A DNA stretch of 59,641 nt, taken from an uncultured Eubacteriales bacterium. Lineage in GTDB: Bacteria; Bacillota; Clostridia; Christensenellales; Aristaeellaceae. The notes under the pieces are model-generated. The model was not told where the DNA came from. It made no database searches and saw only the letters and a program-made list of their open reading frames with translations. The stretch is from the NCBI GenBank assembly GCA_902778995.1, contig CACYZW010000003.1, forward strand, positions 1 through 59,641, in the 5' to 3' direction. Positions 8,687 to 18,029 of this stretch are shown in pieces (position 1 is the first letter of the stretch; each line of letters begins with the position of its first letter). The position numbers were made by a program, and so were the translations under genes.

Positions 8687-9979
8687 TCAATACACCTTAC
8701 CCAGCCACAGCCCGATCCAGGTCATGTAGGCCAGGGCGGCGCACTCCAGCGCCAGCATGACCGCAAAGCCCCAGCGCCGCTTCGGTATCCCCGCAAGCAT
8801 CGGGTACAGCGCGTAGTTGCAGGAGGCGTAGCGCGGCCCGCTGAGCAGCCAGGTGGGGGCGAAGGACACGTAATGGTACACCAGCGCGTAGGCCACGTCC
8901 CCCGGCCGCGCGCGCTTCCTGCGCCACCATATCAGCAGCGGCACGGCGACGAGCAGCAGCACCTGGGGCCGCCACACGCCCAGCTGATAGAGGAAATCGT
9001 CGTAATCCACCGAATTGTACAGGCAGTATTGGAAGGTGTTGCCCAGGTGTCCGAATTCCTGGTACCAGTGCTCCCTCTGGAACACCATGAAATGGGTGGC
9101 GCTGCCGAACAGGTGCCAGTTGAGGCTCAGATAGCCCAGAAAGCCCAGGCTGACCGGCAATACCTTCAGAAGGCTCACGGCGATCCAGCGGGCATATTCC
9201 CCGCCCGTGACCGGCCCTTTGCCATCGTCATGCCGCTCCCGCTGGCTCCGCAGCAGCTCCCAGAATATGGGAATGGCCGTGGCCATGCCCAACAATCGCG
9301 CGCCCGAGGCCAGCGCCCCGAACAGCACCGCCAGGCCGAACCGCCGCTTCCGCGAGAAATACACCGCCAGCAGCGTCACCAGCAGGAACGTTGATTCAGA
9401 ATAAGCGATGGAAAAGAAATAGGTCATCGGGCAGAACATCAACAGCAGCATGGCCCTGCGCCCCTGCGTCGCGCCGCCGTCGATCTCCGCCAGCCGGTAC
9501 ATCACAGCCCCGCCGCCCAGCAGCGCCGCATTCGACACGATCAGCGCCGCAGCCGTGGCGGAGATGCCCGTCATCAGCGTCAGGCACCGGCATACCATGG
9601 GATAAAACGGGAAGAACACGATGAACAGCCGCGCCTCGCCGGTGGCGACGTAGCCGTTATCGATGATGTCGAGATAGTGGTGGGCATCCCAGGGAAACAG
9701 GTTTTCCCAGAGCGCGCCGAAAAATCCGGAAAGATCCTTCGTCTGTATCCAACAGCCCGTCGCGCATACCAGCACCACCAGCAGCCTGGACGCGATAAAG
9801 GCAATCAGGAGCTCGCATAGCAGCCTGCGCCAGGTTACGGGCGCCTGCGCGACGGGCGTCGCTTCGGCAATCGGGCCCAACGCGGATTTGAAATAACGCG
9901 GCAGCTCCGTAAGGGTCAGCGCGGCATATCCGGCCATCAGCAGCCAGCCCAGCCATCTTCCCAGCGCGTCCAGGTCCAT
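8687..9979 (-). CDS. Integral-membrane mannosyltransferase, PIG-V/Gpi18-like
   Basis: A 430-residue protein with about ten hydrophobic helices. After the first membrane-associated stretches comes a large extracytoplasmic loop with the family signature: FPWDAHHYLDIIDNGY near 135 and IVFFPFYPMV near 165. In PIG-V-type GT-C glycosyltransferases the WD.xxYxxIxxxGY and FFPxYP elements mark lipid-linked sugar donor use. Bacterial members are uncharacterised; a role in envelope glycan or glycolipid synthesis is inference. It stands alone, with its own TTGACG-18-TATAAT promoter. Confidence 0.82.
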   Translation of the reverse strand: MDLDALGRWLGWLLMAGYAALTLTELPRYFKSALGPIAEATPVAQAPVTWRRLLCELLIAFIASRLLVVLVCATGCWIQTKDLSGFFGALWENLFPWDAHHYLDIIDNGYVATGEARLFIVFFPFYPMVCRCLTLMTGISATAAALIVSNAALLGGGAVMYRLAEIDGGATQGRRAMLLLMFCPMTYFFSIAYSESTFLLVTLLAVYFSRKRRFGLAVLFGALASGARLLGMATAIPIFWELLRSQRERHDDGKGPVTGGEYARWIAVSLLKVLPVSLGFLGYLSLNWHLFGSATHFMVFQREHWYQEFGHLGNTFQYCLYNSVDYDDFLYQLGVWRPQVLLLVAVPLLIWWRRKRARPGDVAYALVYHYVSFAPTWLLSGPRYASCNYALYPMLAGIPKRRWGFAVMLALECAALAYMTWIGLWLGKVY

Positions 9980-10018
9980 CGGCCTTCCCCCCGTTTCCGT
10001 CGCGTCAAATCACGGCCC

Positions 10019-10048
10019 ATTATAACATTGAAGCGCAGGCTGCGTCAA
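10019..10048 (-). promoter_or_regulatory. Promoter of the PIG-V-like gene
   Basis: Minus strand: TTGACG (10043-10048), 18-bp spacer, TATAAT (10019-10024), about 35 nt before the ATG at 9979. Confidence 0.75.
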
Positions 10049-10105
10049 GAGAAGCAGGTTTCATAAACCGTCAAAAAAGAGTTGTTAGAATCGCCCAACG
10101 GCCGC

Positions 10106-11266
10106 TCAAAACGGGGCTTCGCTCCCGTCCTCCGCACCGGCGATGGCGATGCTCACGCCGTTGACCTCCACGCCCTCCTCGGCGCGGATGAGTATGTAGC
10201 GCTGGCCGTCGATCACGCGGGTCTCGATCAGGTCGCTGCGCTCAGGGTTGACCTGCACCACCACGTCCGGGGTGCGCACCTCGAACTTCTTCGGCTGGGC
10301 GATGTTCACGGCGTTCAGGCTCATATTCTGGCCGAATTCGGCGTCGAACTTCTCCTCGAAGGCCGTCACCTTTTCCTCGGGCACGCCGCAGGCCTGCAGC
10401 ATGCCGGACACCTCCCGCCGGGAGATGACCAGCGGCTCCGGAACCTTGTCCTGGTCGTGCTCCCGGATCATGTCCCGAAGCGATTCGTGAACGGTTTGCG
10501 CCACCTCGAAGCTCAAATCCTCGTCCAGCGTATCCTCCAGCACCGCCTGGAACACCTCGCGCTGCTCGACGGCGGGCATCGGGGCGTCGCAGTGGAACAC
10601 GGCGTCCACGAAGGCGTCGTGGGTATCGGCGGCATCCCGGGTGAAGTAGAGCGCGCCATAGATGTTCGCCGCCCGATCGTCGAAGGCGGGGAACATGAAG
10701 CCCAGCTCCGGCGCGGAGACCACCCATTCCAGCTCCCGGCTGTGGAAGGCGTTGTCCTCGCTGAAATAGCTCAGCGCGGGCTTGGTCAGCTTCACCGGGC
10801 AGACGCTGACCAGTATGTAGTTGAAAACCTCCTCGGAAATCACGTCGACCTTGTTTTCATCGGCGTGGCGGAAGGGCAAATCGTAGGCGTCGTGCATCAT
10901 CAATATCAGATAATTGCCCTCGAGCTCCAGGTTTTCGATGATTTTCCGGCACAGCTTTTCCGCCCCCGCGTCCACGGTGAGGGCGGTATTGCGCAGCCCC
11001 ATCAGCAGCTGGTGGGCTTCGTCCTCCATCACCTGGTCGGGCCGGAATTCGATGTCGATCAGGTTTCGTCCCGGAACGCCCGCCAGCGTGCGCTTGAATA
11101 TGGCCAGGTACTTCTCCTGCTCCTCCATCGGCAGGGACAGCATCGGCACGTTGAAGGCCGCGACGACCTCCCGCTTCCCGTTGACATAGCAGCCCCGGAC
11201 GCAGCTGACGGCGTTTTTGTCCGGATTGAGCCGACGGCGAATCTCGGCAATTTCCTTTCTGTTCAT
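10106..11266 (-). CDS. DUF4317 family protein
   Basis: A 386-residue soluble protein that begins MNRKEIAEIRRRLNPDK and matches the conserved Clostridial DUF4317 family in start and length. No catalytic motif, signal peptide or membrane helix is visible; the protein is acidic. It follows the DUF308 gene in the same direction, but a terminator-like hairpin separates the two. Function unknown. Confidence 0.8.
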   Translation of the reverse strand: MNRKEIAEIRRRLNPDKNAVSCVRGCYVNGKREVVAAFNVPMLSLPMEEQEKYLAIFKRTLAGVPGRNLIDIEFRPDQVMEDEAHQLLMGLRNTALTVDAGAEKLCRKIIENLELEGNYLILMMHDAYDLPFRHADENKVDVISEEVFNYILVSVCPVKLTKPALSYFSEDNAFHSRELEWVVSAPELGFMFPAFDDRAANIYGALYFTRDAADTHDAFVDAVFHCDAPMPAVEQREVFQAVLEDTLDEDLSFEVAQTVHESLRDMIREHDQDKVPEPLVISRREVSGMLQACGVPEEKVTAFEEKFDAEFGQNMSLNAVNIAQPKKFEVRTPDVVVQVNPERSDLIETRVIDGQRYILIRAEEGVEVNGVSIAIAGAEDGSEAPF

Positions 11267-11280
11267 GGCTTACCTCGTAA

Positions 11281-11313
11281 AATTAAAATCAGGGCGCGCT
11301 CCGGCGCGCCCCT
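11281..11313 (-). terminator. Intrinsic terminator after the DUF308 gene
   Basis: Minus strand: stem GCGCGCC with GGCGCGC inside GGGGCGCGCC ... GCGCGCCCT, followed by GATTTTAATT. It lies 20 bp after the DUF308 gene stop. Confidence 0.8.
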
Positions 11314-11333
11314 CTGCAAAAGACGCTCTGTCC

Positions 11334-11873
11334 CTATTTTCCTGCCTGACGATATCTCCGCTCGATCAGCAGGTTCGACAGGCCGTTGTAGGCGATGATC
11401 CCGCCGATCACCATGACCGCCACCTTCATCGCGCTGAAGGCGAAGAAGATCAGGAACAGCCCCGCCACGACGGTCAGCGCTGCCAGCACCACCGGGCCCA
11501 CCCAGTTCATGCCGCCCATTTTGCGCATTTCCAGCGCCTGGGCCAGGTTCAGCACGCCGTTGACGACGATGGCTGCGCCGACGATCTTGGGCAGCAGCGA
11601 TATGACGCCCCTCGGCGCGACAAACACCACCACGCCCATGATCAGGCACAGTATGCCGATGGCCAGCGTGGTATAGTCGCCGCCCGACTGGTGGCGGTCC
11701 CTGAACCAGCTGACGAAGGATATCACCGCGCCCACCAGCAGCGCGACACCCAGTATCTTCGCCGCCACCTCCAGCGTCGTTCCGGGCCAGATGACCAGCA
11801 GCAGCCCCAAAATGAGCATTACGATGGACAGCAGTATGTTGTTCTTGCTGAATTTTTCAAAATGATTCTTCAT
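11334..11873 (-). CDS. DUF308 / HdeD-like membrane protein
   Basis: A 179-residue protein with about six closely spaced transmembrane helices arranged as three repeated pairs, each with a short glycine-rich turn (for example ILGLLLVIWPGTTL and LIMGVVVFVAPRGV). This is the HdeD/DUF308 pattern. HdeD is linked to acid resistance in E. coli; the role in Firmicutes is unknown. It starts 4 bp after the ppk stop codon, so it is cotranscribed with ppk. Confidence 0.8.
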   Translation of the reverse strand: MKNHFEKFSKNNILLSIVMLILGLLLVIWPGTTLEVAAKILGVALLVGAVISFVSWFRDRHQSGGDYTTLAIGILCLIMGVVVFVAPRGVISLLPKIVGAAIVVNGVLNLAQALEMRKMGGMNWVGPVVLAALTVVAGLFLIFFAFSAMKVAVMVIGGIIAYNGLSNLLIERRYRQAGK

Positions 11874-11876
11874 GGT

Positions 11877-14090
11877 TCAACGCTTCCTTTCTGATTTGCC
11901 TTCGGTCGATTGTCTTCTCTTCAGCAGCCCCCTGACCCGATCCTTCAGGCTCGCCTTGGGCTGGACGGACCTGGCGAACTCTATCGGATGGGACAGATAC
12001 CAGGCCTGAACGTCGATGGGCTCCGCGCCGTCGGGGCGCAGCCGGGTATAGATGCCCTCCGCGTCCTGCCGCCAGGCCCGGGTATTGTCTGAGAGCAGCA
12101 GGTTCAAATACGCCTCCAGGAACTGCTTCATCTCCGGCGAGCGCACCGGCCCGCCCACCTCCACGCGCCGGTCCTGGTTGCGGGTCATGAAGTCGGCCGA
12201 GGACAGGTACAGCTTCATCTCCGCCCCGTCGCCAAAGGCGTAGATGCGGCTGTGCTCCAGGAAGCGGCCCACCACCGAGATCACGTTGATGTTCTCGGTC
12301 TTGCCGGGCACGCCGGGCAGCAGGCAGCATATGCCCCGGATGATCAGGTCCACCCTGACCCCGGCGCAGCTGGCTTCGCTGAGCTTGTCGATCAGCTCCC
12401 GGTCCGTGATGGAGTTGGCCTTCACCCGGATGCGCCCCTGGGCGCCCCGGGCGATCTGTTCGTCGATCATCTCCATGATGCGGTTCTTCATGGCGTAGGG
12501 CGCCACCAGCAGCTTTTCATATTCCCCGGCGCTGTTGCCGATGAGCATGTTTTCAAAGAAGTTCACCGCGTCCCGGGTGATGATGGGGTCCGTGGTCATC
12601 ATGCAGAAATCGGTGTACAGCGTGCTGGTCTTTTCGTTGTAATTGCCCGTGCCCACCTGGGCGACGTAGCCCAGGCCGCCCCGCTCCCGCCGGGTGATCA
12701 GGCACAGCTTGGCGTGGCACTTCAAATTTTCGGGCCCATAGATGATGCGGCAGCCCGCCTCCTCCAGCTCCATGGACCAGTCGATGTTGTTCTGCTCGTC
12801 GAAGCGGGCCCGCAGCTCCATCAGCACCGTCACCTCCTTGCCGTTCTCGGCGGCGGCGCACAGCGCCTTGGCGATGGCGGAATTGCGGGCAAGGCGGTAG
12901 ATCGTGATCTTGATGGAAACCACGTTCGGGTCCCTGGCGCTCTGGCGCAGCAGATCCAGGAAGGGCTGCATGCTCTGGTAGGGATAGAACAGCAGCACGT
13001 CGCGCTGCTCGATCTGCTCCCATACGGGTTGGTCGGGATTCAGGTAATCCGGGTATACCGGCACATGAGGGGCGTTGAACAGCGTCCTGGGAACCTTCTC
13101 GATGCTGTCCACATAGTCCAGCACCAGCGGGCAGGCACAGCTGAACACCCGTTCCGCGTCCAGCTTCAGGAATTCGCACAGCCGCTTGGCCAGCCGGGGG
13201 GCCTTGCCCTCCAGCTCCAGCCGCACCGGGGCCAGCCTGTCCCGTTTTTTGAGCAGCCCGCGCATAAAGTTCAGGAAATCCGGGTTTTCGTCGTCGAATT
13301 GCTCCTCGCTCAGGCTGATGTCGGCGTTGCGAGTGATGGAGATCACCGCCTGCTCCCCCACGTCGTAGATCTTGAATATCTTCCTGATGTGCGCGGCGAT
13401 CACGGCCTCGGTGCGGATATAGCGCGCGTCGCCGCCCGGCAGCATGATGATCCGGGGCAGCGTCGGTGGCACGTCCACAATGCCGAGCACCGCTTGCTGC
13501 TTCCCCGCGACAGCCTGCTTGCTCCCCGTCTGCTTGCCCTGGCTCTGCTTGCCCTGGGGCTTGCCGCTGCTGAGCGTCAAAAGCGCGGCGGCGTACAGCG
13601 CCTTGTTCTTCAAATGGGGAAAGGGATGGCTGCGATCTATCACCTGGGGCGAGAGCAGCGGTCGGATATTTTCCTTATAATATTCCTGGACGTATACCTT
13701 CTGGGCGGCGGTCAGCGTATCGTAGCTCACCTCCGTCACCCCGGCGTTGTCCAGCTCGTCCATCAGGGTGTGGTAGATTTCGTCCCGGCGCTGAATCAGC
13801 GGTGTGACCGCCACGCAGATGGCGCTGACCTGCTGCCGGGCCGTCATGCCCGATTTATTGTCCTTTTCGTCCGGGGCCAGCATGTCCATGTCGATCAGGC
13901 TGCCCACGCGCACCATAAAAAATTCGTCAAGATTGCTGGTAAATATCGAAACGAAGCGCAGCCGCTCCATCAGCGGCAGGCTGGGGTCGATGGCCTGGGC
14001 CAATACCCGCTCGTTGAATTTCAGCCAGCTCAGCTCACGGTTCTGGGTAAAGCTCAGATCCCTTTGCTTGACGACGGGGATGTTTTCCAC
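11877..14090 (-). CDS. ppk1: Polyphosphate kinase Ppk1
   Basis: Makes inorganic polyphosphate from ATP, with a phosphohistidine intermediate. Domains in order: N-terminal (RELSWLKFNERVL), head, and two phospholipase-D-like catalytic domains with ENLKCHAKLCLI (the catalytic HxK) and DFMTRNQDRRVEVG. The start used here is GTG at 14090, because AGAGGAGG lies 8 nt upstream, giving 737 residues. The ATG at 14156 lies against a TATAAT box and has no binding site. A segment near residue 200 rich in Lys-Gln (GKQSQGKQTG) looks like an insertion. The polyphosphate product acts in stress survival. Confidence 0.93.
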   Translation of the reverse strand: MENIPVVKQRDLSFTQNRELSWLKFNERVLAQAIDPSLPLMERLRFVSIFTSNLDEFFMVRVGSLIDMDMLAPDEKDNKSGMTARQQVSAICVAVTPLIQRRDEIYHTLMDELDNAGVTEVSYDTLTAAQKVYVQEYYKENIRPLLSPQVIDRSHPFPHLKNKALYAAALLTLSSGKPQGKQSQGKQTGSKQAVAGKQQAVLGIVDVPPTLPRIIMLPGGDARYIRTEAVIAAHIRKIFKIYDVGEQAVISITRNADISLSEEQFDDENPDFLNFMRGLLKKRDRLAPVRLELEGKAPRLAKRLCEFLKLDAERVFSCACPLVLDYVDSIEKVPRTLFNAPHVPVYPDYLNPDQPVWEQIEQRDVLLFYPYQSMQPFLDLLRQSARDPNVVSIKITIYRLARNSAIAKALCAAAENGKEVTVLMELRARFDEQNNIDWSMELEEAGCRIIYGPENLKCHAKLCLITRRERGGLGYVAQVGTGNYNEKTSTLYTDFCMMTTDPIITRDAVNFFENMLIGNSAGEYEKLLVAPYAMKNRIMEMIDEQIARGAQGRIRVKANSITDRELIDKLSEASCAGVRVDLIIRGICCLLPGVPGKTENINVISVVGRFLEHSRIYAFGDGAEMKLYLSSADFMTRNQDRRVEVGGPVRSPEMKQFLEAYLNLLLSDNTRAWRQDAEGIYTRLRPDGAEPIDVQAWYLSHPIEFARSVQPKASLKDRVRGLLKRRQSTEGKSERKR

Positions 14091-14158
14091 CTTAAAAGCC
14101 TCCTCTTTCAACCTCAAAGGCGGGGTCGGGTCGCTGTATACCGTGGGTTTCGCCATCT

Positions 14159-14187
14159 ATTATAGCAGATTTTTCGCAGCCTGCCAA
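14159..14187 (-). promoter_or_regulatory. Promoter of ppk1, overlapping the apparent upstream start
   Basis: Minus strand: TTGGCA (14182-14187), 17-bp spacer, TATAAT (14159-14164). The expected +1 (about 14150-14153) falls within or after the ATG at 14154-14156, so translation must begin downstream, at the GTG at 14090. Confidence 0.75.
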
Positions 14188-14268
14188 CGTTTCAGAGGCA
14201 ACAAAATGCGGCTGAATGTCAGTTTTTTGCCAAAATCCGTCAATTGAATGTCATTTTTGAAAACAGCC

Positions 14269-14297
14269 TTGTCCCGCAGGGCGCTTTATGATATAAT
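14269..14297 (+). promoter_or_regulatory. Promoter of the secreted-protein gene
   Basis: TTGTCC (14269-14274), 17-bp spacer, TATAAT (14292-14297), 48 bp before the ATG at 14346. Confidence 0.7.
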
Positions 14298-14345
14298 TCA
14301 CTTGGTTTAATATACCCATAATTCATTCAAGGAGGAAAACCGAAC

Positions 14346-15635
14346 ATGAAGAAAATGCTTGCTCTCCTGCTGGCATTGATGCTGGCGCTGACCAGCACAG
14401 CGGCTCTGGCAGAGGCGACCACTTTTCCCGCCTTCCAGGGCATGACCGTACAATCCGAAAACGATGTGGATCGGGAAGTTCTGAAGAACGCGCTGACCCA
14501 GATGGGTCTCGACGAGTACACCCTCTCCATCGTCGATACCGTGGCCAGCATCGTCTCCGAGACGTCCGAGAAGGTCGTCATCGCCCCCAACGGCTTCCAG
14601 TATGAGGAGCTGGTGAAGGGCACCAGCCTGTTCTCCATGGTCAGCCAGTTCACCGAGAACGGCCTGCTGGCTGCCACCAGCCTGCTGCCCAACTACACCT
14701 TCAGCATATCCACGGAAGAGATCGGCCAGATACTTTTGGCCATGGCCCAGCAGGCCGAGGACTTCCAGGCGCTGGATACCGAGGCACTCACCCAGGCCAT
14801 CACCGGCTACTCGAATGCCTTTATCGACACCTGCGTCAAGTCCGTCACCCCGGGCCAGCCCGAGCAGGGCGATTTTGTGCTGGACGGCATCAGCTACAAT
14901 GTCAAGGTGCCCATCAACGTGGATCTGGCCGCCATCATCGACGCCTCCAACAAGATGACCACCGACCTGTTCAACGACGAGGCCGTCAAGTCCACCCTCG
15001 AAACCCTGAAGGGCATGGGCGTGAACATCGAAGCGCCGGAAGTCAACGATACCCCCGTGGATCCTGCGACCCTGCCCACCGTGGCTGTGGACGCCTATAT
15101 GACCATCGACGAGCAGGGCAACCAGGGCGATACCACCGACGTAGTGTTCTCCGTGACCCTTCCCGGCAGCGAAGAAGCCGCTACCATCGGCGACGTACTG
15201 GTTGAGGGCAAGAAGGTGCGCATCGTCGCCCAGTTCCTCACCGCGGGCCTGAACATCGGCTGCACCGTGGATCCCACCGAGAACGGCGGCAGCTTCCGCT
15301 CTGACTTCGATTTCAACGGCCTGTACTTCGGCATGGCCAGCGTGTGCGACAACCAGGAAAGCGGCACTGTCGTGGACAGCTATCTCTACCTGATGGACGA
15401 CGCGAACCCCGCGTTCACCAACCACACCACCATCGTAAAGAGCGGCGAACTGACCCTGTCCGCCGACGGCGAGGGCAAGACCGTCGTGACGCTGTCCGAC
15501 CTGACCGGCGAGAACGCTGAGAATGTCACCGGCGGCATCGTCACGGACTTCATGCTCAACGGCATGGGCAATCTGTTGACCAGCGCCGGCAAGCTGATGC
15601 CCGATGAAATCAGCGCCCTCACCAGCCTGTCATGA
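14346..15635 (+). CDS. Secreted protein of unknown function
   Basis: A 429-residue protein with a clear Sec signal peptide (MKKMLALLLALMLALTSTA, cleavage likely after ALA) and no lipobox. The mature part is acidic and rich in Thr, Asp and Asn, with two halves: helical to about 200, then a predicted beta-rich part with phrases such as VVFSVTLPGSEEAATIG and KTVVTLSDLTGE. No known domain was recognised. A strong AAGGAGG precedes the ATG. It is monocistronic, with promoter and terminator, and convergent with the APC permease gene. Some features recall secreted lipid- or sugar-binding beta proteins, but that is not a call. Confidence 0.8.
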   Translation: MKKMLALLLALMLALTSTAALAEATTFPAFQGMTVQSENDVDREVLKNALTQMGLDEYTLSIVDTVASIVSETSEKVVIAPNGFQYEELVKGTSLFSMVSQFTENGLLAATSLLPNYTFSISTEEIGQILLAMAQQAEDFQALDTEALTQAITGYSNAFIDTCVKSVTPGQPEQGDFVLDGISYNVKVPINVDLAAIIDASNKMTTDLFNDEAVKSTLETLKGMGVNIEAPEVNDTPVDPATLPTVAVDAYMTIDEQGNQGDTTDVVFSVTLPGSEEAATIGDVLVEGKKVRIVAQFLTAGLNIGCTVDPTENGGSFRSDFDFNGLYFGMASVCDNQESGTVVDSYLYLMDDANPAFTNHTTIVKSGELTLSADGEGKTVVTLSDLTGENAENVTGGIVTDFMLNGMGNLLTSAGKLMPDEISALTSLS

Positions 15636-15726
15636 GCGGCGCCGCTGACGCAAGCCCCGCGGCCTGAGCGACAGTCGGTTGAAAAGATCGATCCCGACAA
15701 CGGCGACCCGTTGACAGATGATTCAA

Positions 15727-15761
15727 GGGGCGCGGCGATTCACTGTGAATCGCCGCGCCCC
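15727..15761 (+). terminator. Terminator hairpin after the secreted-protein gene
   Basis: GGGGCGCGGCGATTCAC and GTGAATCGCCGCGCCCC form a near-perfect 17-bp stem followed by GTCGTTTC. Weak T-run but a very stable stem. Confidence 0.7.
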
Positions 15762-15773
15762 GTCGTTTCATGA

Positions 15774-15850
15774 TGGAAACGCCGCACAATGCTTGCAGCA
15801 CATGAACGGCTGGATTTCAGCCGCCTGTTGCCCGCAAAACCCTCGATTGC
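15774..15850. repeat. Interspersed repeat family B, partial copy B3
   Basis: Shares CCGCACAATGC and the hairpin core CGGCTG...TTTCAGCCGCCTG with the longer copies at 17701-17836 and 27624-27779, in inverted orientation relative to them. The match fades toward 15850. Confidence 0.5.
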
Positions 15851-15859
15851 GCAAACACG

Positions 15860-15968
15860 CAAGTGATCGCATTTTGCCTGTCCCGGCGACACGGCAAGCA
15901 GAAAACCCTTCCGACTTCGATTTCGCGGAAGGGTTTTCTGTGTTTGCGGGCGCTTTGTCAGCGGTCTG
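15860..15968. repeat. Interspersed hairpin repeat family A, copy A1
   Basis: About 109 bp, beginning AAGTGATCGCATTTTGCCTG and ending GCGGTCTG, with a perfect inner hairpin GAAAACCCTTCCG / CGGAAGGGTTTTC. Similar copies are at 32901-33007 and 38195-38300. This copy overlaps the last codons of the APC permease gene and lies between convergent genes, where it could end transcription in both directions. Confidence 0.85.
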
Positions 15969-17625
15969 CGCCGTCGGAATCCAACGGCTTTGCCTGTTCA
16001 ATGCTTTGCCGCCTCAAGGCGTCGTGATTTCTGCGCACCAGCCGCTGGATATGGATCATGACCCCGAGGCCGATAAAGATGACCGCCAGCATGATCGACC
16101 CTTCCAGCTTGAGCGTCGAACGGACGGCGTAGACGCTTTCGGCGGCCATCAGCCGCTTGGCGAGCCACATCACCGACGAATAGAGCAGCAGGGCGAACAG
16201 CACCGCTCCGGACGCCGACGCGCCCATGTTCGCCGTCGCGCTGGAGCGCACCACGGTTCGAAGGTAAAACAGGAAGCCCAGCAGGCACCATATCGCCAGT
16301 ATCAGGAAGGCGTCCGAGCCCATGGTTTCCACCGCCGTGAGCCCAGGAATCAGTTGGACGACGATAAAGGCCACAGATATGACCGTTCCCAACGCGCCCA
16401 GCATTACAAACCTGCGGTTGCCGATTTTTCGCGCGATCCTCCAGGTGGAAACAGAGGTATAGCCGAAGGCAATGATGGCCCCCAGGGAGGTCAATTCCAT
16501 AAAGCATTGCAACGCGTTTCTGCCAAAGATGGAGATCACGATGGAGACCACCATGATGAACAGTATGCTGTAGGTGGTCTTTGAAAACTTTTCGGACAAT
16601 ATGTTGTCCTCCGCCATCGTGGAAAGCACGCGGGTCGTGGCGCGATAGGCCGCCATCATGCCCGTCAATATGGCGGCCAGGGCGGCGATGGCCACGATCA
16701 GCAGCCCCGCGCTTCCCATAATCGACTTTGCAGCATAAAAGGTCGGGGCCGCGTCCACGCCGTTCAACCGGCCCAGATCTCCGATATACGCCTGCCACGA
16801 GGCATAGTCGTCCGGACGCGCGCAGACGCCGACCAGCGTCAGGGCGATGTAGACGATGCCGCTCAGAACGATCGAGGCGATGATGATCCACCGGGACCTT
16901 TGAATCTTGAAATCGAAGTGTGCCGTCTCCAAAGATATGACCTCAAAGCCCACGAAGGCCCAGGGCGCCAGCATGACGATGGAAAAGATCCCGAAGGCCG
17001 GATTGACGCCCCTTATGCCGAAGGCGTCCTGCAGGCCCTCCAGCTTCATGCGGGGCAGGCATACCGCCGCGACGATCACCACGCCCAGCAGCAGTATGAC
17101 GGCCAGTATCGTTTGCAGCTTCTGCAGCAGGGGCTTCGCGTTGATGAAGAGCAGGCCGATGGTGGCCAGGGCGACGATGGACGCGCCGACCTCGCCCATG
17201 AAGATGTGGTTTCCGGCGATGTTATAGTAGTAATAGCCGTATTGCAGCCGCCTGCCAAATACCATGCGGATGACCAGGAACAGCGAGGTCGCGTTCATAA
17301 ACAGTATCGTAAGGTAAGAAAGGGACAGAAACCAGGCGCACAAAAAGGCATGGTCTCTGTCAAAGGCCGCCTTTGTGTAGGCGTATACGCCGCCCGTCCC
17401 CGGCCTGTGCCGCATCAGGAAATAGAAATTGGCCCCGATAATCAGCATGATAAACACGCTTATGGCCATGGCGATGGCCGTGCCCAGGGGACCGGCCACG
17501 GGCAGGAAGGTCGTCCCGGGCATCATAAACGCGCCCCACCCGATGGTACAGCCAAAGGCAATGGCCCACACATCCAGGGGCGACAGGTATCTGTCGTATT
17601 CGCCGTAAATTCTGTTGTCTTCCAT
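15958..17625 (-). CDS. APC-superfamily amino acid permease
   Basis: About 555 residues with 12 or more hydrophobic helices. The first helix carries FGCTIGWGAFMMPGTTFL, the unwound G-rich segment typical of APC transporters, and a later one VGFEVISLETAHF, the conserved helix 6 region. It should import or exchange amino acids or polyamines across the cytoplasmic membrane; the substrate cannot be told. The start at 17625 (MEDNRIYGEY) has GGAGG 7 nt upstream. The 3' end lies inside repeat A1. A promoter and repeat B1 precede it, giving a leader of about 210 nt. Confidence 0.86.
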   Translation of the reverse strand: MEDNRIYGEYDRYLSPLDVWAIAFGCTIGWGAFMMPGTTFLPVAGPLGTAIAMAISVFIMLIIGANFYFLMRHRPGTGGVYAYTKAAFDRDHAFLCAWFLSLSYLTILFMNATSLFLVIRMVFGRRLQYGYYYYNIAGNHIFMGEVGASIVALATIGLLFINAKPLLQKLQTILAVILLLGVVIVAAVCLPRMKLEGLQDAFGIRGVNPAFGIFSIVMLAPWAFVGFEVISLETAHFDFKIQRSRWIIIASIVLSGIVYIALTLVGVCARPDDYASWQAYIGDLGRLNGVDAAPTFYAAKSIMGSAGLLIVAIAALAAILTGMMAAYRATTRVLSTMAEDNILSEKFSKTTYSILFIMVVSIVISIFGRNALQCFMELTSLGAIIAFGYTSVSTWRIARKIGNRRFVMLGALGTVISVAFIVVQLIPGLTAVETMGSDAFLILAIWCLLGFLFYLRTVVRSSATANMGASASGAVLFALLLYSSVMWLAKRLMAAESVYAVRSTLKLEGSIMLAVIFIGLGVMIHIQRLVRRNHDALRRQSIEQAKPLDSDGADR

Positions 17626-17700
17626 ACACACGCCTCCGTATACGCCTGCGGCATCGAATGTGAAGCCTTTCACGATTCAGCCCGATGCCAGCGCGATCAT

Positions 17701-17836
17701 AAGGAAACAACGCATAATCGAGTCGTGCAGCAACGGTATGCATTTCAGTCGATCGCAAACTGCAGGCGGCTGAAATTCAGCGGTTATATATGAAACCCGT
17801 CCTGAACGATGCGCCATGCGCACTGTGCGGTGTCTC
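17701..17836 (-). repeat. Interspersed repeat family B, copy B1, in the APC permease leader
   Basis: Matches 27624-27779 over most of its length: ACACCGCACAGTGCGCATGG at one end, the palindrome GCTGAATTTCAGC in the middle, and GCACGACTCGATTATGC near the other end. It lies between the TATAAT at 17846 and the permease start, so it should be transcribed as 5' leader. Confidence 0.75.
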
Positions 17837-17845
17837 CATAACAAA

Positions 17846-17874
17846 ATTATAGCACAGCCTTCGCCATTTGAAAA
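17846..17874 (-). promoter_or_regulatory. Promoter of the APC permease gene
   Basis: Minus strand: TTTTCA (17869-17874), 17-bp spacer, TATAAT (17846-17851). Confidence 0.55.
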
Positions 17875-17896
17875 GGTTTTTCGTGCGATTTGACGC

Positions 17897-17949
17897 GGCT
17901 CACGCATAAATACGTGAGCCTTTCGCGCAAAATCTGCGGATTTTGCGCG
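17897..17949. other. Two adjacent perfect hairpins
   Basis: GGCTCACG/CGTGAGCC (17897-17920) and CGCGCAAAATC/GATTTTGCGCG (17924-17949) stand back to back between the divergent permease promoter and the merR terminator. No gene is visible here. They may end readthrough or form an operator pair. Confidence 0.45.
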
Positions 17950-18029
17950 GGAAGACAGGGAACGCAGAAATGACCGGAAACTTCGTTGCAGCTACGCGCC
18001 TGAAGACGCGAATTTCCTGACAGGCGTGA

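Noticed and set aside
8540-8690. A small plus-strand ORF starting after GGAAGGAGGC near 8578.
   Set aside because: The frame runs on antisense into the mannosyltransferase gene and has no coding character of its own.
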